A stretch of 28,097 bases of DNA from Lachnospiraceae bacterium. GTDB taxonomy: Bacteria > Bacillota > Clostridia > Lachnospirales > Lachnospiraceae. Within the stretch, counting starts at the first letter, position 1, and each line of letters opens with the position of its first letter. The translations under genes were made by a program, and so were the position numbers. Shown here piece after piece: positions 1-7,705 of the stretch. Where the stretch lies: contig JAAVAG010000077.1 of NCBI GenBank assembly GCA_014804185.1, positions 1-28,097 on the forward strand. Direction: 5' to 3'. The notes below the pieces were generated by a model. The model was not told where the DNA came from and made no database searches. It saw nothing but the letters and a program-made list of their open reading frames with translations.

Positions 1-136
1 CGTTTTCCCTGCTTCCGATCATCTGCATCACAATTCCATATATATAAGAGACATACTCCTCATAGATTTCCCTGAGTCCGTCCCTGTCGCCGTTGTTCAT
101 CTTTCTGATGCACATTTCAAATCTGACTTCTGTCAC
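1..136 (-). CDS. RNA polymerase sigma factor, sigma-70 family (partial, N-terminal 45 codons)
   Basis: This is the 5' end of a leftward gene that runs off the window. Reading the minus strand from GTG at 136 gives an open frame of 45 codons with no stop. It contains the stretch GDRDGLREIYEEYVSYIYGI followed by a Met/Ile-rich segment ending in GSREN. That pattern (small acidic residues, then a helix with EIYEEY and IYGIV, then GSRE) matches region 2 of ECF-like sigma-70 factors, where the next residues are normally (D/N)AEDI. GTG is chosen because a GGGGGAG purine run lies 4 bases upstream; the internal ATGs lack such a site. The gene is divergent from the CBS-domain gene at 349. The family call rests on a short segment, so a different helical protein cannot be excluded. 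Confidence 0.6.
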   Translation of the reverse strand, partial: MTEVRFEMCIRKMNNGDRDGLREIYEEYVSYIYGIVMQMIGSREN

Positions 137-239
137 TTTTCTCCCCCGCTCCGTCCGTCAAAGATACGTTTTCTGTCCGGTTCTTTATGGTTTTCCTACA
201 GTATACATTTTTTTGTTGGAAAAATAAAGGGACATAACA

Positions 240-268
240 TTGAAAAAAGATCTTGTATTCTCTATAAT
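240..268 (+). promoter_or_regulatory. Predicted sigma-A promoter of the CBS-domain gene
   Basis: TTGAAA at 240-245 and a perfect TATAAT at 263-268 are separated by 17 bases. The start codon lies about 80 bases downstream, which leaves a leader of roughly 75 bases. Confidence 0.7.
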
Positions 269-348
269 GTAGATAGAAAGAAACACATGCCGACACAGCA
301 GAACAAACAGACCAGAATTGCCGGATATCCGGCGCAGAGAGGGAATCT

Positions 349-762
349 ATGAATGTATTGATGTTTTTAAAAGATAAAAAGCAGGTAGCCTATCTATATG
401 ATACCAATACATTGAGACAGGGGCTGAAAAAAATGAAAGCCCACGGCTACACTGCCATTCCTGTCCTCAGGCGGGACGGCACTTACGCCGGCAGTGTCAG
501 CGAGGGCGATTTTCTGCGGTACATATTGGATCATTCCTGCGAAGACATCCGTGAACAGGAAGCTGCCCTGATCCAGGATATCATCAGACCGGATTTTATC
601 CAGCCTGTAAAAATCAATGCCTCCATGGAATATCTTTTTCAGTGTTCCATGAATCAGAACTTTATCCCTGTCACGGACGACCGGAACTTTTTTATCGGCA
701 TCGTCACAAGACAGGACATCATCCGGGGATTCCTGAAAGAACGTCAGGGGGATAAAATATAA
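349..762 (+). CDS. Two-CBS-domain protein
   Basis: This is a 137-aa soluble protein made almost entirely of a tandem CBS pair (Bateman module). CBS1 covers about residues 12-60, with the typical pattern GYTAIPVLRRDGTYAGSVSE followed by GDFLRYIL. CBS2 covers about 75-132, with NFIPVTDDRNFFIGIVTRQD and then IIRGF. Such modules usually bind adenosine nucleotides (AMP, ATP, SAM, c-di-AMP), but stand-alone pairs have no fixed role and none can be assigned here. The start has an AGAGG ribosome binding site, and a good promoter lies at 240-268. The last 19 bases overlap the end of the convergent alarmone synthetase gene, so the two mRNAs share complementary 3' ends. Confidence 0.88.
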   Translation: MNVLMFLKDKKQVAYLYDTNTLRQGLKKMKAHGYTAIPVLRRDGTYAGSVSEGDFLRYILDHSCEDIREQEAALIQDIIRPDFIQPVKINASMEYLFQCSMNQNFIPVTDDRNFFIGIVTRQDIIRGFLKERQGDKI

Positions 763-1337
763 CCCTGCATCTCCTCTTCGATCATGGAAAGAGATTCCGA
801 CAGCGCTTGAAGCTGCCGGGAAATCTCCTCCTTGTTTTCGCGATTCTTTTTATAACATATTTTGTGCTCCATGCTGGACCAGAAATCCATGGATAACGTC
901 CGAAACTGCACCTCCACGGGATAGTACTCCATGGCGTCCAGCGCATGCACAGGCACCCCAAATACGATGTGGTAACTGCGGTATCCGCTCTTTTTGGGGT
1001 TTTTCATGTAATCCTTTTCCTTAATGACAATCATGTCTTCCTGCCTTTTCAGGGCGTTCAGCAGGGTATATATCTCCGTTTGGAAGTAGCAGATCACACG
1101 TATGCCTCCGATATCCATCAAATGATCTTTGGCATTGATCAGGCTGTCTGTGACACCTATCCTGGTCAATTTTTCCTCCATGCTCCTCTTTTCCTTTATC
1201 CTGCTCTGTATATGATGCACAGGCTTGCTGGCGTCTCTGTCATATATACTGTGATTCAGAATTTCCAGACGGGTCAGCAGAACCTGCATCGCATCCCCAT
1301 ACGGCTTGATCAATTCATAATATTGCTCGTTCGTCAT
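744..1337 (-). CDS. Small alarmone synthetase, RelQ/RelP-like (GTP pyrophosphokinase family)
   Basis: This 197-aa protein is about the size of RelQ (YjbM) and RelP (YwaC) of Bacillus. These transfer pyrophosphate from ATP to GTP or GDP to make (p)ppGpp and lack the hydrolase, TGS and ACT domains of long Rel. Visible synthetase motifs are DIGGIRVICYF (about 75-85), KDYMKNPKKSGYRSYHIVF (about 107-125, the substrate-binding KxSGYRSxH segment) and EVQFRTLSMDFWSSMEHKI (about 142-160, the E-x-Q-x-R-T catalytic motif and the MDFW helix). All the expected core residues appear to be present, so it is probably active. The start follows a GGGGG tract 8 bases upstream. The 3' end overlaps the convergent CBS-domain gene by 19 bases. 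RelQ versus RelP cannot be settled by eye. Confidence 0.9.
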   Translation of the reverse strand: MTNEQYYELIKPYGDAMQVLLTRLEILNHSIYDRDASKPVHHIQSRIKEKRSMEEKLTRIGVTDSLINAKDHLMDIGGIRVICYFQTEIYTLLNALKRQEDMIVIKEKDYMKNPKKSGYRSYHIVFGVPVHALDAMEYYPVEVQFRTLSMDFWSSMEHKICYKKNRENKEEISRQLQALSESLSMIEEEMQGYILSP

Positions 1338-1497
1338 TTATGTAACCCCCGCACTCTTATCCGTTCTGTCGGATTTTCCAGAAAATCCCGGTATCTTCAT
1401 TTATTGTATCCGGCAATTATGAACGGCATATGTGCAATTTCTTAAAAGCAGGATAAGCTTTTATTAAGAGAAAATAAACTGATCCCCCATGCCGCTT

Positions 1498-2406
1498 TTA
1501 CACGGCAATCGTATAAGAAGCTTCGAAAGTTTCTCCCGGCGCAAGGCTGTTGCCCCACTCCCGCTCTTCAATACTGCCTGCAAAATCTACCCTGTCGCAC
1601 CTTCCGTACCAGGGCTCTATGCAGATAAACGGCGCATTCTTTTTAGGCGGCGTCCAGACGCCAAACAGCGGGGCGTCAAAAGCCACGGAAAGAAACTCTT
1701 TTCTGTCCTCATTCAAAAGCTGTACTTTCTGTGTCTGATTGTTTTCGATCACCAGCGCATCTCTCTCAAACAGTTCTTCCGATACCGGCAAAAGCCCCCC
1801 TTCCATAAGCGAATATTCCCGCACCCTGTCCGCTGCAAGTCCGCCCTCGATGCCGCGGGAGAGAATCTTTTTTGCACCGTCAAACCCGATATAGCATGTG
1901 GTCTTTCCATCTTCCCGAACCGGCACACAGAAAGCAGGATGCCCACCGATGGAAAAATACATCCGCCTATCCGCGGGATTTTTCACGCGCCACATCACTT
2001 CCACACTGCGCTCCCGCAGCCGATAGCCCAGTTCCAGGACAAACGCAAAGGGATAATTCTCCCACGTACTCTCCTGATCCGTCAGGCGCAGCCAGATCTC
2101 ATCCTGCTCCTGCCCTGCCATCTCAAATTCCATATCCCTGGCAAAGCCATGCTGCGGCAGGCTATAGGTTCTGCCATCACAGCGATATTCTCCGTTTCTG
2201 CAGCCTCCCACGATTGGAAAGAGAATCGGCGATGTCCTGCCCCAGAAAGCCGGATCGGCCTGCCACATATATTCTCTCCCCGTGCCCATATCTTTCAGCG
2301 ACCGCAGTTCCGCTCCCGTGGAGCGGACCATGATCTGAATCTGTCCGCCTCTCAGATAATGATTCTGCTCCCCGTCCGCATTTGTCTCCATCCAATATTT
2401 CGCCAT
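1498..2406 (-). CDS. Aldose 1-epimerase family protein (LacX-like)
   Basis: This 302-aa protein has the galactose mutarotase-like fold signature. Conserved pieces are GAELRSLKD near the N-terminus, WQADPAFWGRTSPILFPIVG (about 48-67), LPQHGFARDMEFE (about 83-95, first catalytic-type His) and FSIGGHPAFCVPV (about 150-162, second His). The family converts alpha and beta anomers of aldoses, although the LacX/YeaD-like branch often acts on other or unknown sugars, so the substrate is open. It is the last gene of the dapF-ABC-ABC operon. Its AGGAGG ribosome binding site is formed by the final AGG AGG TAA codons of the upstream ABC gene, and its ATG follows that stop by 6 bases, a layout that suggests translational coupling. 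Confidence 0.87.
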   Translation of the reverse strand: MAKYWMETNADGEQNHYLRGGQIQIMVRSTGAELRSLKDMGTGREYMWQADPAFWGRTSPILFPIVGGCRNGEYRCDGRTYSLPQHGFARDMEFEMAGQEQDEIWLRLTDQESTWENYPFAFVLELGYRLRERSVEVMWRVKNPADRRMYFSIGGHPAFCVPVREDGKTTCYIGFDGAKKILSRGIEGGLAADRVREYSLMEGGLLPVSEELFERDALVIENNQTQKVQLLNEDRKEFLSVAFDAPLFGVWTPPKKNAPFICIEPWYGRCDRVDFAGSIEEREWGNSLAPGETFEASYTIAV

Positions 2407-2412
2407 TTGTTC

Positions 2413-4221
2413 TTACCTCCTGTTTTGTACCTGACTCTCCGCTCCGGTTCCAGAATCCGCAAACTGGCTGTTATACAGTTTTGCGTAGAACCCGTTATTT
2501 GCAAGCAGCTGCTCATGTCTGCCCTGCTCGATAATATTTCCGTCTTTCATGACCAGAATCACGTCCGCATCCACGATGGTGGACAGTCTGTGGGCAATGA
2601 TAAAACTGGTTCTTCCCTGCATCATTCTGGAAAATGCTTTCTGAATCCTGATCTCCGTCCTGGTATCGATGGAAGAAGTCGCCTCGTCCAGAATCAGCAT
2701 CGGCGGCAGGCACAGCATAACGCGGGTTATGCACAGAAGCTGTCTCTGCCCCTGGCTCAGCCCTCCGCCGTCCTCTGTCAGCACCGTGTCATACCCGTCC
2801 GGCAGACGCTTGATAAAGCTGTGCGAATGGGCCGCTTTTGCCGCCGCGATCACTTCCGCCTCCGTGGCGTCCGGTTTTCCCATAGTGATATTCTCCCGGA
2901 CGGTTCCGGCTTTCAGCCAGGTCTCCTGCAGAACCATACCGTAGTTTTCCCGCAGGCTCCTGCGGGTCAGCCTGCGAATATCGTTCCCGTCCACACATAT
3001 GCGCCCCGCATCCACATCATAAAACCGCATCAGCAGATTGATCACCGTTGTCTTGCCGCACCCCGTAGGCCCCACAATGGCCACGCGCTGTCCTGGCTGC
3101 ACACCCAGATTCAGATCCTGGATCAGCTTTTTCTCCGGCACATAGGAAAAAGAGACATGCTCCAGAGACACGCTGCCCTCCGCATGCTTTAGCACCACAG
3201 CGTTTTCCGGCTCCGGTGTCTGGGGTTTCTCCTCGATCAGACCGAAAATGCGGGCCGCGCACGCCAGCGCATTTTGAAATTCGGTGAACACTCCGGATAT
3301 CTCGTTAAACGGCTTTGTGTACTGGTTCGCATAGCTGAGAAAACAGGTCAGCGTACCCACTGAAATCCCCCCGCCGGATATCACCGAGAGCGCCCCGGAT
3401 ATACACACGCCGGTGTACACCAGGCTGTTGACAAAGCGGGTACAGGGGTTGGTGAGAGAGGAAAAAAAGATCGCTTTCAGGGAATAGCCTGCCAGTCTCT
3501 CATTCACCTCATCAAAGCGCTCCAGCGCTTTCTTCTCATATCCGAATGCCTGCACTACTTTCTGGCTGCCGATCATCTCGTCGATCAGTCCCGTCTGCTC
3601 TCCCCGCGTCTCCGACTGCATCTTGAACATAGTATAGGTTCTTTTGGCGATAAAAGCCGCAACAAGCAGGCTGGCCGGTGTGATACACACCACCACCAGA
3701 GCAATCCCCACATTCTCCCGGAACATAAAGACAAGTGTCCCCAGGATCGTAATCACACCTGTAAAAAGCTGCGTGAAACCCAATATAAGACCGTCCGAAA
3801 ACTGATCCACATCCGCGATAATACAGCTGACGATCTCTCCGTAAGGGCGGCCGTCCAGATACGTAAACGGCAGCGTCTGGATATGGCTGAACGCATCTCT
3901 TCTGATATCCCGGACAGTATAATAGGCAATCCGGTTGTTGCACACGCTCATAACCCACTGGGACACCGCAGTTCCCGCTATGACGAAAATCATGATTTTT
4001 AAAATACCGCCCAACTCGGCAAAATTCACTTTCCCAGGCGCAAGGATACAGTCGATAGCATCACCTGTCAGGATGGGAATATACAGAGTCAGCGTCACGG
4101 TTGCCGCCGCGCACACAATGGAACAGACCAGAAAGAACCAGTGGCGGCTGATATAGCGAAGCACTTTCTGCAGGGTCTCCCACTGACCTTTCTGCTTTTG
4201 CAGCATCGTTTTCTCTTTCAC
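2413..4221 (-). CDS. ABC exporter half-transporter (TMD-NBD), consensus ATPase subunit
   Basis: This 602-aa type IV exporter subunit has a transmembrane domain over about residues 25-325 and a nucleotide-binding domain over about 350-585. The NBD has Walker A GPTGCGKT (384-391), signature LSQGQ (488-492), Walker B LILDEATSS with catalytic Glu513, and the switch His544 (IIAHRLSTI). The start is taken as GTG at 4221, not a longer upstream reading. It sits 6 bases after a GGGGGAGGTGA ribosome binding site and overlaps the stop of the preceding subunit in a GTGA arrangement. It almost certainly pairs with the neighbouring 592-aa subunit to form a heterodimer. The substrate is unknown; drugs, lipids and peptides are all possible for this class. 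Confidence 0.92.
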   Translation of the reverse strand: MKEKTMLQKQKGQWETLQKVLRYISRHWFFLVCSIVCAAATVTLTLYIPILTGDAIDCILAPGKVNFAELGGILKIMIFVIAGTAVSQWVMSVCNNRIAYYTVRDIRRDAFSHIQTLPFTYLDGRPYGEIVSCIIADVDQFSDGLILGFTQLFTGVITILGTLVFMFRENVGIALVVVCITPASLLVAAFIAKRTYTMFKMQSETRGEQTGLIDEMIGSQKVVQAFGYEKKALERFDEVNERLAGYSLKAIFFSSLTNPCTRFVNSLVYTGVCISGALSVISGGGISVGTLTCFLSYANQYTKPFNEISGVFTEFQNALACAARIFGLIEEKPQTPEPENAVVLKHAEGSVSLEHVSFSYVPEKKLIQDLNLGVQPGQRVAIVGPTGCGKTTVINLLMRFYDVDAGRICVDGNDIRRLTRRSLRENYGMVLQETWLKAGTVRENITMGKPDATEAEVIAAAKAAHSHSFIKRLPDGYDTVLTEDGGGLSQGQRQLLCITRVMLCLPPMLILDEATSSIDTRTEIRIQKAFSRMMQGRTSFIIAHRLSTIVDADVILVMKDGNIIEQGRHEQLLANNGFYAKLYNSQFADSGTGAESQVQNRR

Positions 4222-5996
4222 GCCGTCACCTCCCCCTGCACAGGGCGCTGATCCGGATATTGCGAGTAATAGATTTCCTGATAGACCGCGCATTCCCGCA
4301 GCAGATTTTCATGGGTCCCCATACCGGCCACCTTTCCGTCATCCAGCACCACAATCTGATCCGCGTGCAGCAGAGAGGATGCTCTCTGCGATACAATAAA
4401 TACGGTAGGCGCATCCTTCATCCCGCTGATCGCCCGGCGCAGCGCCGCGTCCGTAGCGTAATCCAGCGCCGATGCGCTGTCATCCAGAATCAGGATCTTC
4501 GGCTGTCTCACCAGGGCCCTGGCGATGGTCAGTCTCTGCCTCTGTCCTCCCGACAGATTCTTCCCTCCCTGGCTGATCTGGGTTTCCAGCCCCTCAGGTC
4601 TGCTGTCCACAAACTCCGCAGACTGTGAAATCTCCAGCGCGCTGCGGATCTCCTCCTCCGAGGCATCCTCTCTGCCCATTTTGAGATTATCGCGGATTGT
4701 TCCCTTAAAAAGCACCGCTTTCTGTGGAACCACGCCAATCTTCCTGCGCAGCCCAGGCAGCGAATATTTTTCCACAGGGATCCCGTCCACTCTCACAACT
4801 CCCCTGGTAGCCTCATAAAATCTGGGAATCAGATTGACCAGAGAAGATTTTCCGCATCCTGTACCGCCGATGATACCGATGGTCTGTCCTTTCTTTACTC
4901 TCAGATCAATGTCCGTCAGACTTTCGCCCCCCGCCCCCGGATAGGTGAGGGAAACATGGTCAAACTCAACCGCATACGGTGCCCGTGTTTCTGCGCCTGT
5001 TTCCGTTTCCGATTCTATTTCCGCCTCTTCCTCCGCGCTGCCCTGCTCCATATCGGGCACCATCTCCAGAACGCTTTCCACCCTGTTCCCGCAGGCGACG
5101 GCCTTATTGATGGTAATGATCAGGTTTGCCAGCTTAATCAGTTCCACCAGAATTTGGGACATATAATTTACCAGCGCCATCACGGCTCCCTGCGTCAGGA
5201 TGCCGGCCTCCACCTGCAGCGCGCCTGTCCAGAGCAGCACTACCAGGCCGCCGTTTATAATCACATAGGTAAACGGATTCATCACCGCGGAAATCCTGCC
5301 CACAAACATCTGCATATGCGTCAGGCTTTCATTTCCCTCGTTAAATTCCCGTACCTCTTCCTCTTCCTTATGAAAAGCGCGGATCACCCGCACACCGGTG
5401 AGGTTTCCCCTGGTAATGCCAAGCACCCTGTCCAGTCCGCTCTGCACCTTTTTGTATAGCGGGATGGTGATCAGCATGATGCCGAATACCACTATGGACA
5501 GCAGCGGAATCACCACCACAAAGATCAGAGCCGCCTTTATGTCAATGGTAAATGCCATAACCATAGCGCCCAGCACGATAAACGGCGAGCGCAGAAACAG
5601 TCTCAGAACCATATTCACTCCGTTCTGAAGCTGATTGATATCGCTGGTCATACGCGTGATCATGGTGGAGGTACCGATCTGATCCGACTGCGCGTAAGAA
5701 AGGGACTGCATATGGGCAAACAGACTGTGGCGGATCCTGGTCGCAAAACCAACCGCCGCCCTGGCGGAGAAATACTGCGCCGTCACGGAACTGGCCAGTC
5801 CGATAACCCCCAGCGCGATCATCACCAGACACATCCACGCCACATATCCCCTGTCATCATTTGCAATTCCCACATCCACAATACTCTGCACCACCAGCGG
5901 AATCATCAGTTCAAAGGATGCCTCCAGCATTTTAAACAGAGGTGCGAGAACCGTCTCTTTCTTATAGTCTCTCAGAAAAAACAATAATTTTTTCAT
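4218..5996 (-). CDS. ABC exporter half-transporter (TMD-NBD), degenerate ATPase subunit
   Basis: This 592-aa subunit has a transmembrane domain over about residues 15-305, an acidic linker rich in Glu (about 318-337), and an NBD to the C-terminus. Walker A is GGTGCGKS (377-384) and the signature is an intact LSGGQ (481-485). The Walker B region reads LILDDSASALD, so the catalytic Glu is Asp506. The switch His is replaced by Gln537 (FIVSQRAS). These changes are typical of the non-canonical half of heterodimeric exporters such as TM287/288 and BmrCD. The ATG at 5996 was chosen because GGAG lies 6 bases upstream; a longer frame from 6038 would run into dapF. The gene lies 19 bases after dapF and overlaps its partner by 4 bases. 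Confidence 0.92.
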   Translation of the reverse strand: MKKLLFFLRDYKKETVLAPLFKMLEASFELMIPLVVQSIVDVGIANDDRGYVAWMCLVMIALGVIGLASSVTAQYFSARAAVGFATRIRHSLFAHMQSLSYAQSDQIGTSTMITRMTSDINQLQNGVNMVLRLFLRSPFIVLGAMVMAFTIDIKAALIFVVVIPLLSIVVFGIMLITIPLYKKVQSGLDRVLGITRGNLTGVRVIRAFHKEEEEVREFNEGNESLTHMQMFVGRISAVMNPFTYVIINGGLVVLLWTGALQVEAGILTQGAVMALVNYMSQILVELIKLANLIITINKAVACGNRVESVLEMVPDMEQGSAEEEAEIESETETGAETRAPYAVEFDHVSLTYPGAGGESLTDIDLRVKKGQTIGIIGGTGCGKSSLVNLIPRFYEATRGVVRVDGIPVEKYSLPGLRRKIGVVPQKAVLFKGTIRDNLKMGREDASEEEIRSALEISQSAEFVDSRPEGLETQISQGGKNLSGGQRQRLTIARALVRQPKILILDDSASALDYATDAALRRAISGMKDAPTVFIVSQRASSLLHADQIVVLDDGKVAGMGTHENLLRECAVYQEIYYSQYPDQRPVQGEVTA

Positions 5997-6015
5997 TGTA
6001 TTCTCCACATGTGAT

Positions 6016-6849
6016 CTATATCTCCCCGTCAAAGACAAACTCTGCCGGTCCTGTCATATACACCAGATTTTCTTTTCTGTCCCAGTAAATCTCCAATTCC
6101 CCGCCTTTCAGTTTTACCGTCACCTGCTCCTCGGTCAGCCCATTCAGGATGCACGCTACCACCGTAGCGCTGGCTCCCGTTCCGCAGGCCAGCGTTTCTC
6201 CCGTTCCTCTCTCCCAGACACGCATTTCCACTGTGTTTCTGTCGATCACTTTCACAAATTCCGTGTTGGTCCGCATGGGGAAACGCTCATGATTTTCAAA
6301 ATAAGGTCCTATCTTGTGAATCTCCAGATCTTTCACATCCTCCATAAACACAACGGCATGGGGATTTCCCATGGAAACACAGGTCATGCGGTATTCCCGG
6401 CCCTGCACTGTGATCGGCTCGTCGATGACCTGATCCTGCTGTGAAATCACAGGAATATCCGCCGCCTGCAGCATCGGCGCTCCCATATTCACTTTCACCA
6501 GCACTACCTTTTTATCCTGGATTGTCAGATTCAGTGTCTTCACTTTTCCCGCGCTGATCACAGTAAAACATTTTTTCTCTGTCAACCCTTTATCATATAC
6601 ATATTTCGCCACACAGCGAATCCCGTTTCCGCACATCTCCGCGCGGCTTCCGTCGGCATTATACATTTCCATTTCAAAATCGGCTTCCTCCGACGGATTG
6701 ATAAAAATCACCCCATCCCCCCCGACGCCAAAATGTCTGTCACTGAGTTTTCTGACCAGTTCCGGCTTTTTTTCCGCAGCGATCTGCTCCCTGCTCCCGT
6801 CTATGTAGATATAATCATTCCCACAGCCGTGCATTTTTGTAAATTTCAT
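6016..6849 (-). CDS. dapF: Diaminopimelate epimerase DapF
   Basis: DapF converts LL- to meso-diaminopimelate in the cytosol, the last step before peptidoglycan cross-linking precursor and lysine formation. The 277-aa length is normal for the family. It starts with the hallmark KMHGCGNDYI. The two catalytic cysteines are visible: Cys73 in AEMCGNGIRC and Cys222 in LACGTGAS. The conserved GNPHAVVF and RTNTEFV segments are also present. The ATG at 6849 is preceded by AAAGGAG at the right spacing and begins exactly at the conserved N-terminus, so longer readings are rejected. It heads the operon that continues with two ABC exporter subunits and an aldose epimerase gene. A lone dapF away from other lysine genes is common in Clostridia. 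Confidence 0.97.
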   Translation of the reverse strand: MKFTKMHGCGNDYIYIDGSREQIAAEKKPELVRKLSDRHFGVGGDGVIFINPSEEADFEMEMYNADGSRAEMCGNGIRCVAKYVYDKGLTEKKCFTVISAGKVKTLNLTIQDKKVVLVKVNMGAPMLQAADIPVISQQDQVIDEPITVQGREYRMTCVSMGNPHAVVFMEDVKDLEIHKIGPYFENHERFPMRTNTEFVKVIDRNTVEMRVWERGTGETLACGTGASATVVACILNGLTEEQVTVKLKGGELEIYWDRKENLVYMTGPAEFVFDGEI

Positions 6850-7118
6850 ACTGCTCCTTTCCGAAATCCTTTTACGGTTCCTATTCATTAATATATCTGC
6901 ATTCTGTTATGGGTAAAACCAAAACAGACAGATTATGGACAAAAAAATCATCGCATCACTGACAGCACCATCCGTGCCGTCTCCACCAACGTCAGATACG
7001 GATTGACGGAAAGATCCGGGTTCCGCATTTGTGATTGCCGCTTTTTACTTGCCAGCTTCTTGAATAAAAAATTCATATCCGGCATATGGTATATAAAAGA
7101 AATCAATGGGGACTTTCT
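6850..7118. other. Divergent intergenic region with tentative dapF promoter
   Basis: This stretch of about 270 bases separates leftward dapF from the rightward FMN_bind-like gene. A weak minus-strand promoter can be read as TTTACC (complement of 6912-6917), 16 bases, TATATT (complement of 6890-6895). No riboswitch-like conserved core, tRNA or convincing small gene was recognised. No good plus-strand promoter was found. Confidence 0.35.
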
Positions 7119-7691
7119 ATGAGTTCTAAGACAAAAATCGTAGTACTCCACCTGAAAGAACTGATTTATACCGGAATCTTTCTTGTCCTGGGTATTCTTT
7201 TCATTGTCCTGCTGATCATTATGTTCCTGCCCGGCAAAAAAAACGGGCAGCCCGGCAAAACCGCTTCCGGCGCAGGCACGGAAACCAATACGTCAGACGA
7301 GGATAACCCCTCCACCGGATCCGGCGGCATTTCCTCGGATGCCTCTTCCGGCTCGGTATCGACATCCTCCGGAGAAAATACCTACATACCCGGTGTATAC
7401 AGCACCGCACTTGTTCTGGGCAGTCACACCGTAGATGTGGAAGTGGTGGTGGATCAGGACAATATCAACTCCGTCCGGCTGGTTAATCTGGATGAGGCTG
7501 TGACTACCATGTATCCTCTTCTGCAGCCGGCTTTTGATTCCATCGTGTCACAGATCTACACCAATCAGTCTCTGGAGGGAATCACCTATACGGAGGACAG
7601 CAAATATACGACCCTGGTACTGCTGCAGGCCATACAGTCCGCTCTGGATAAAGCCGCAAAATCAAGCAGTTCCCCCGATGTGGATTCCTGA
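7119..7691 (+). CDS. Membrane-anchored extracytoplasmic protein with FMN_bind-like domain
   Basis: This 190-aa protein has a short cytoplasmic start, one hydrophobic helix at about residues 15-38 (ELIYTGIFLVLGILFIVLLI), a low-complexity Gly/Ser/Thr/Asp linker at about 42-88, and a C-terminal domain at about 90-180. The domain opens with YIPGVYSTAL, continues with a V-x-V-x-V-x-V strand and INSVRLVNLDEAV, and ends with TTLVLLQAIQSALDKA. This resembles FMN_bind domains, whose strand pattern and final S-x-A-x-x-A-V-x-x-A-L helix are similar. However, the usual Gly-Ala-Thr/Ser-x-Ser flavin-attachment region is replaced by SKYTTLV, so flavin binding is doubtful. ATG 7119 follows a weak GGGGA site; an in-frame ATG at 7086 is less likely. 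It converges on nadE with a gap of 14 bases. Confidence 0.68.
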   Translation: MSSKTKIVVLHLKELIYTGIFLVLGILFIVLLIIMFLPGKKNGQPGKTASGAGTETNTSDEDNPSTGSGGISSDASSGSVSTSSGENTYIPGVYSTALVLGSHTVDVEVVVDQDNINSVRLVNLDEAVTTMYPLLQPAFDSIVSQIYTNQSLEGITYTEDSKYTTLVLLQAIQSALDKAAKSSSSPDVDS

Positions 7692-7705
7692 CGCTTTGGC
7701 CGGAC

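Noticed and set aside
1489..3192. Long plus-strand open frame opposite the aldose epimerase and ABC genes
   Set aside because: It is the antisense of two clear genes with intact motifs; its translation is Arg/His/Pro-rich low-information sequence with no recognisable domain. Similar antisense frames at 19558-21471, 25110-26444 and 26657-27907 were rejected for the same reason.
6850..7118. Possible lysine riboswitch upstream of dapF
   Set aside because: The region is too short and none of the conserved lysine-riboswitch core segments could be seen.
6948..7151. Minus-strand open frame of 67 codons between dapF and the FMN_bind-like gene
   Set aside because: No ribosome binding site at any ATG, it overlaps the start of the plus-strand gene, and the composition is not protein-like enough to support it.
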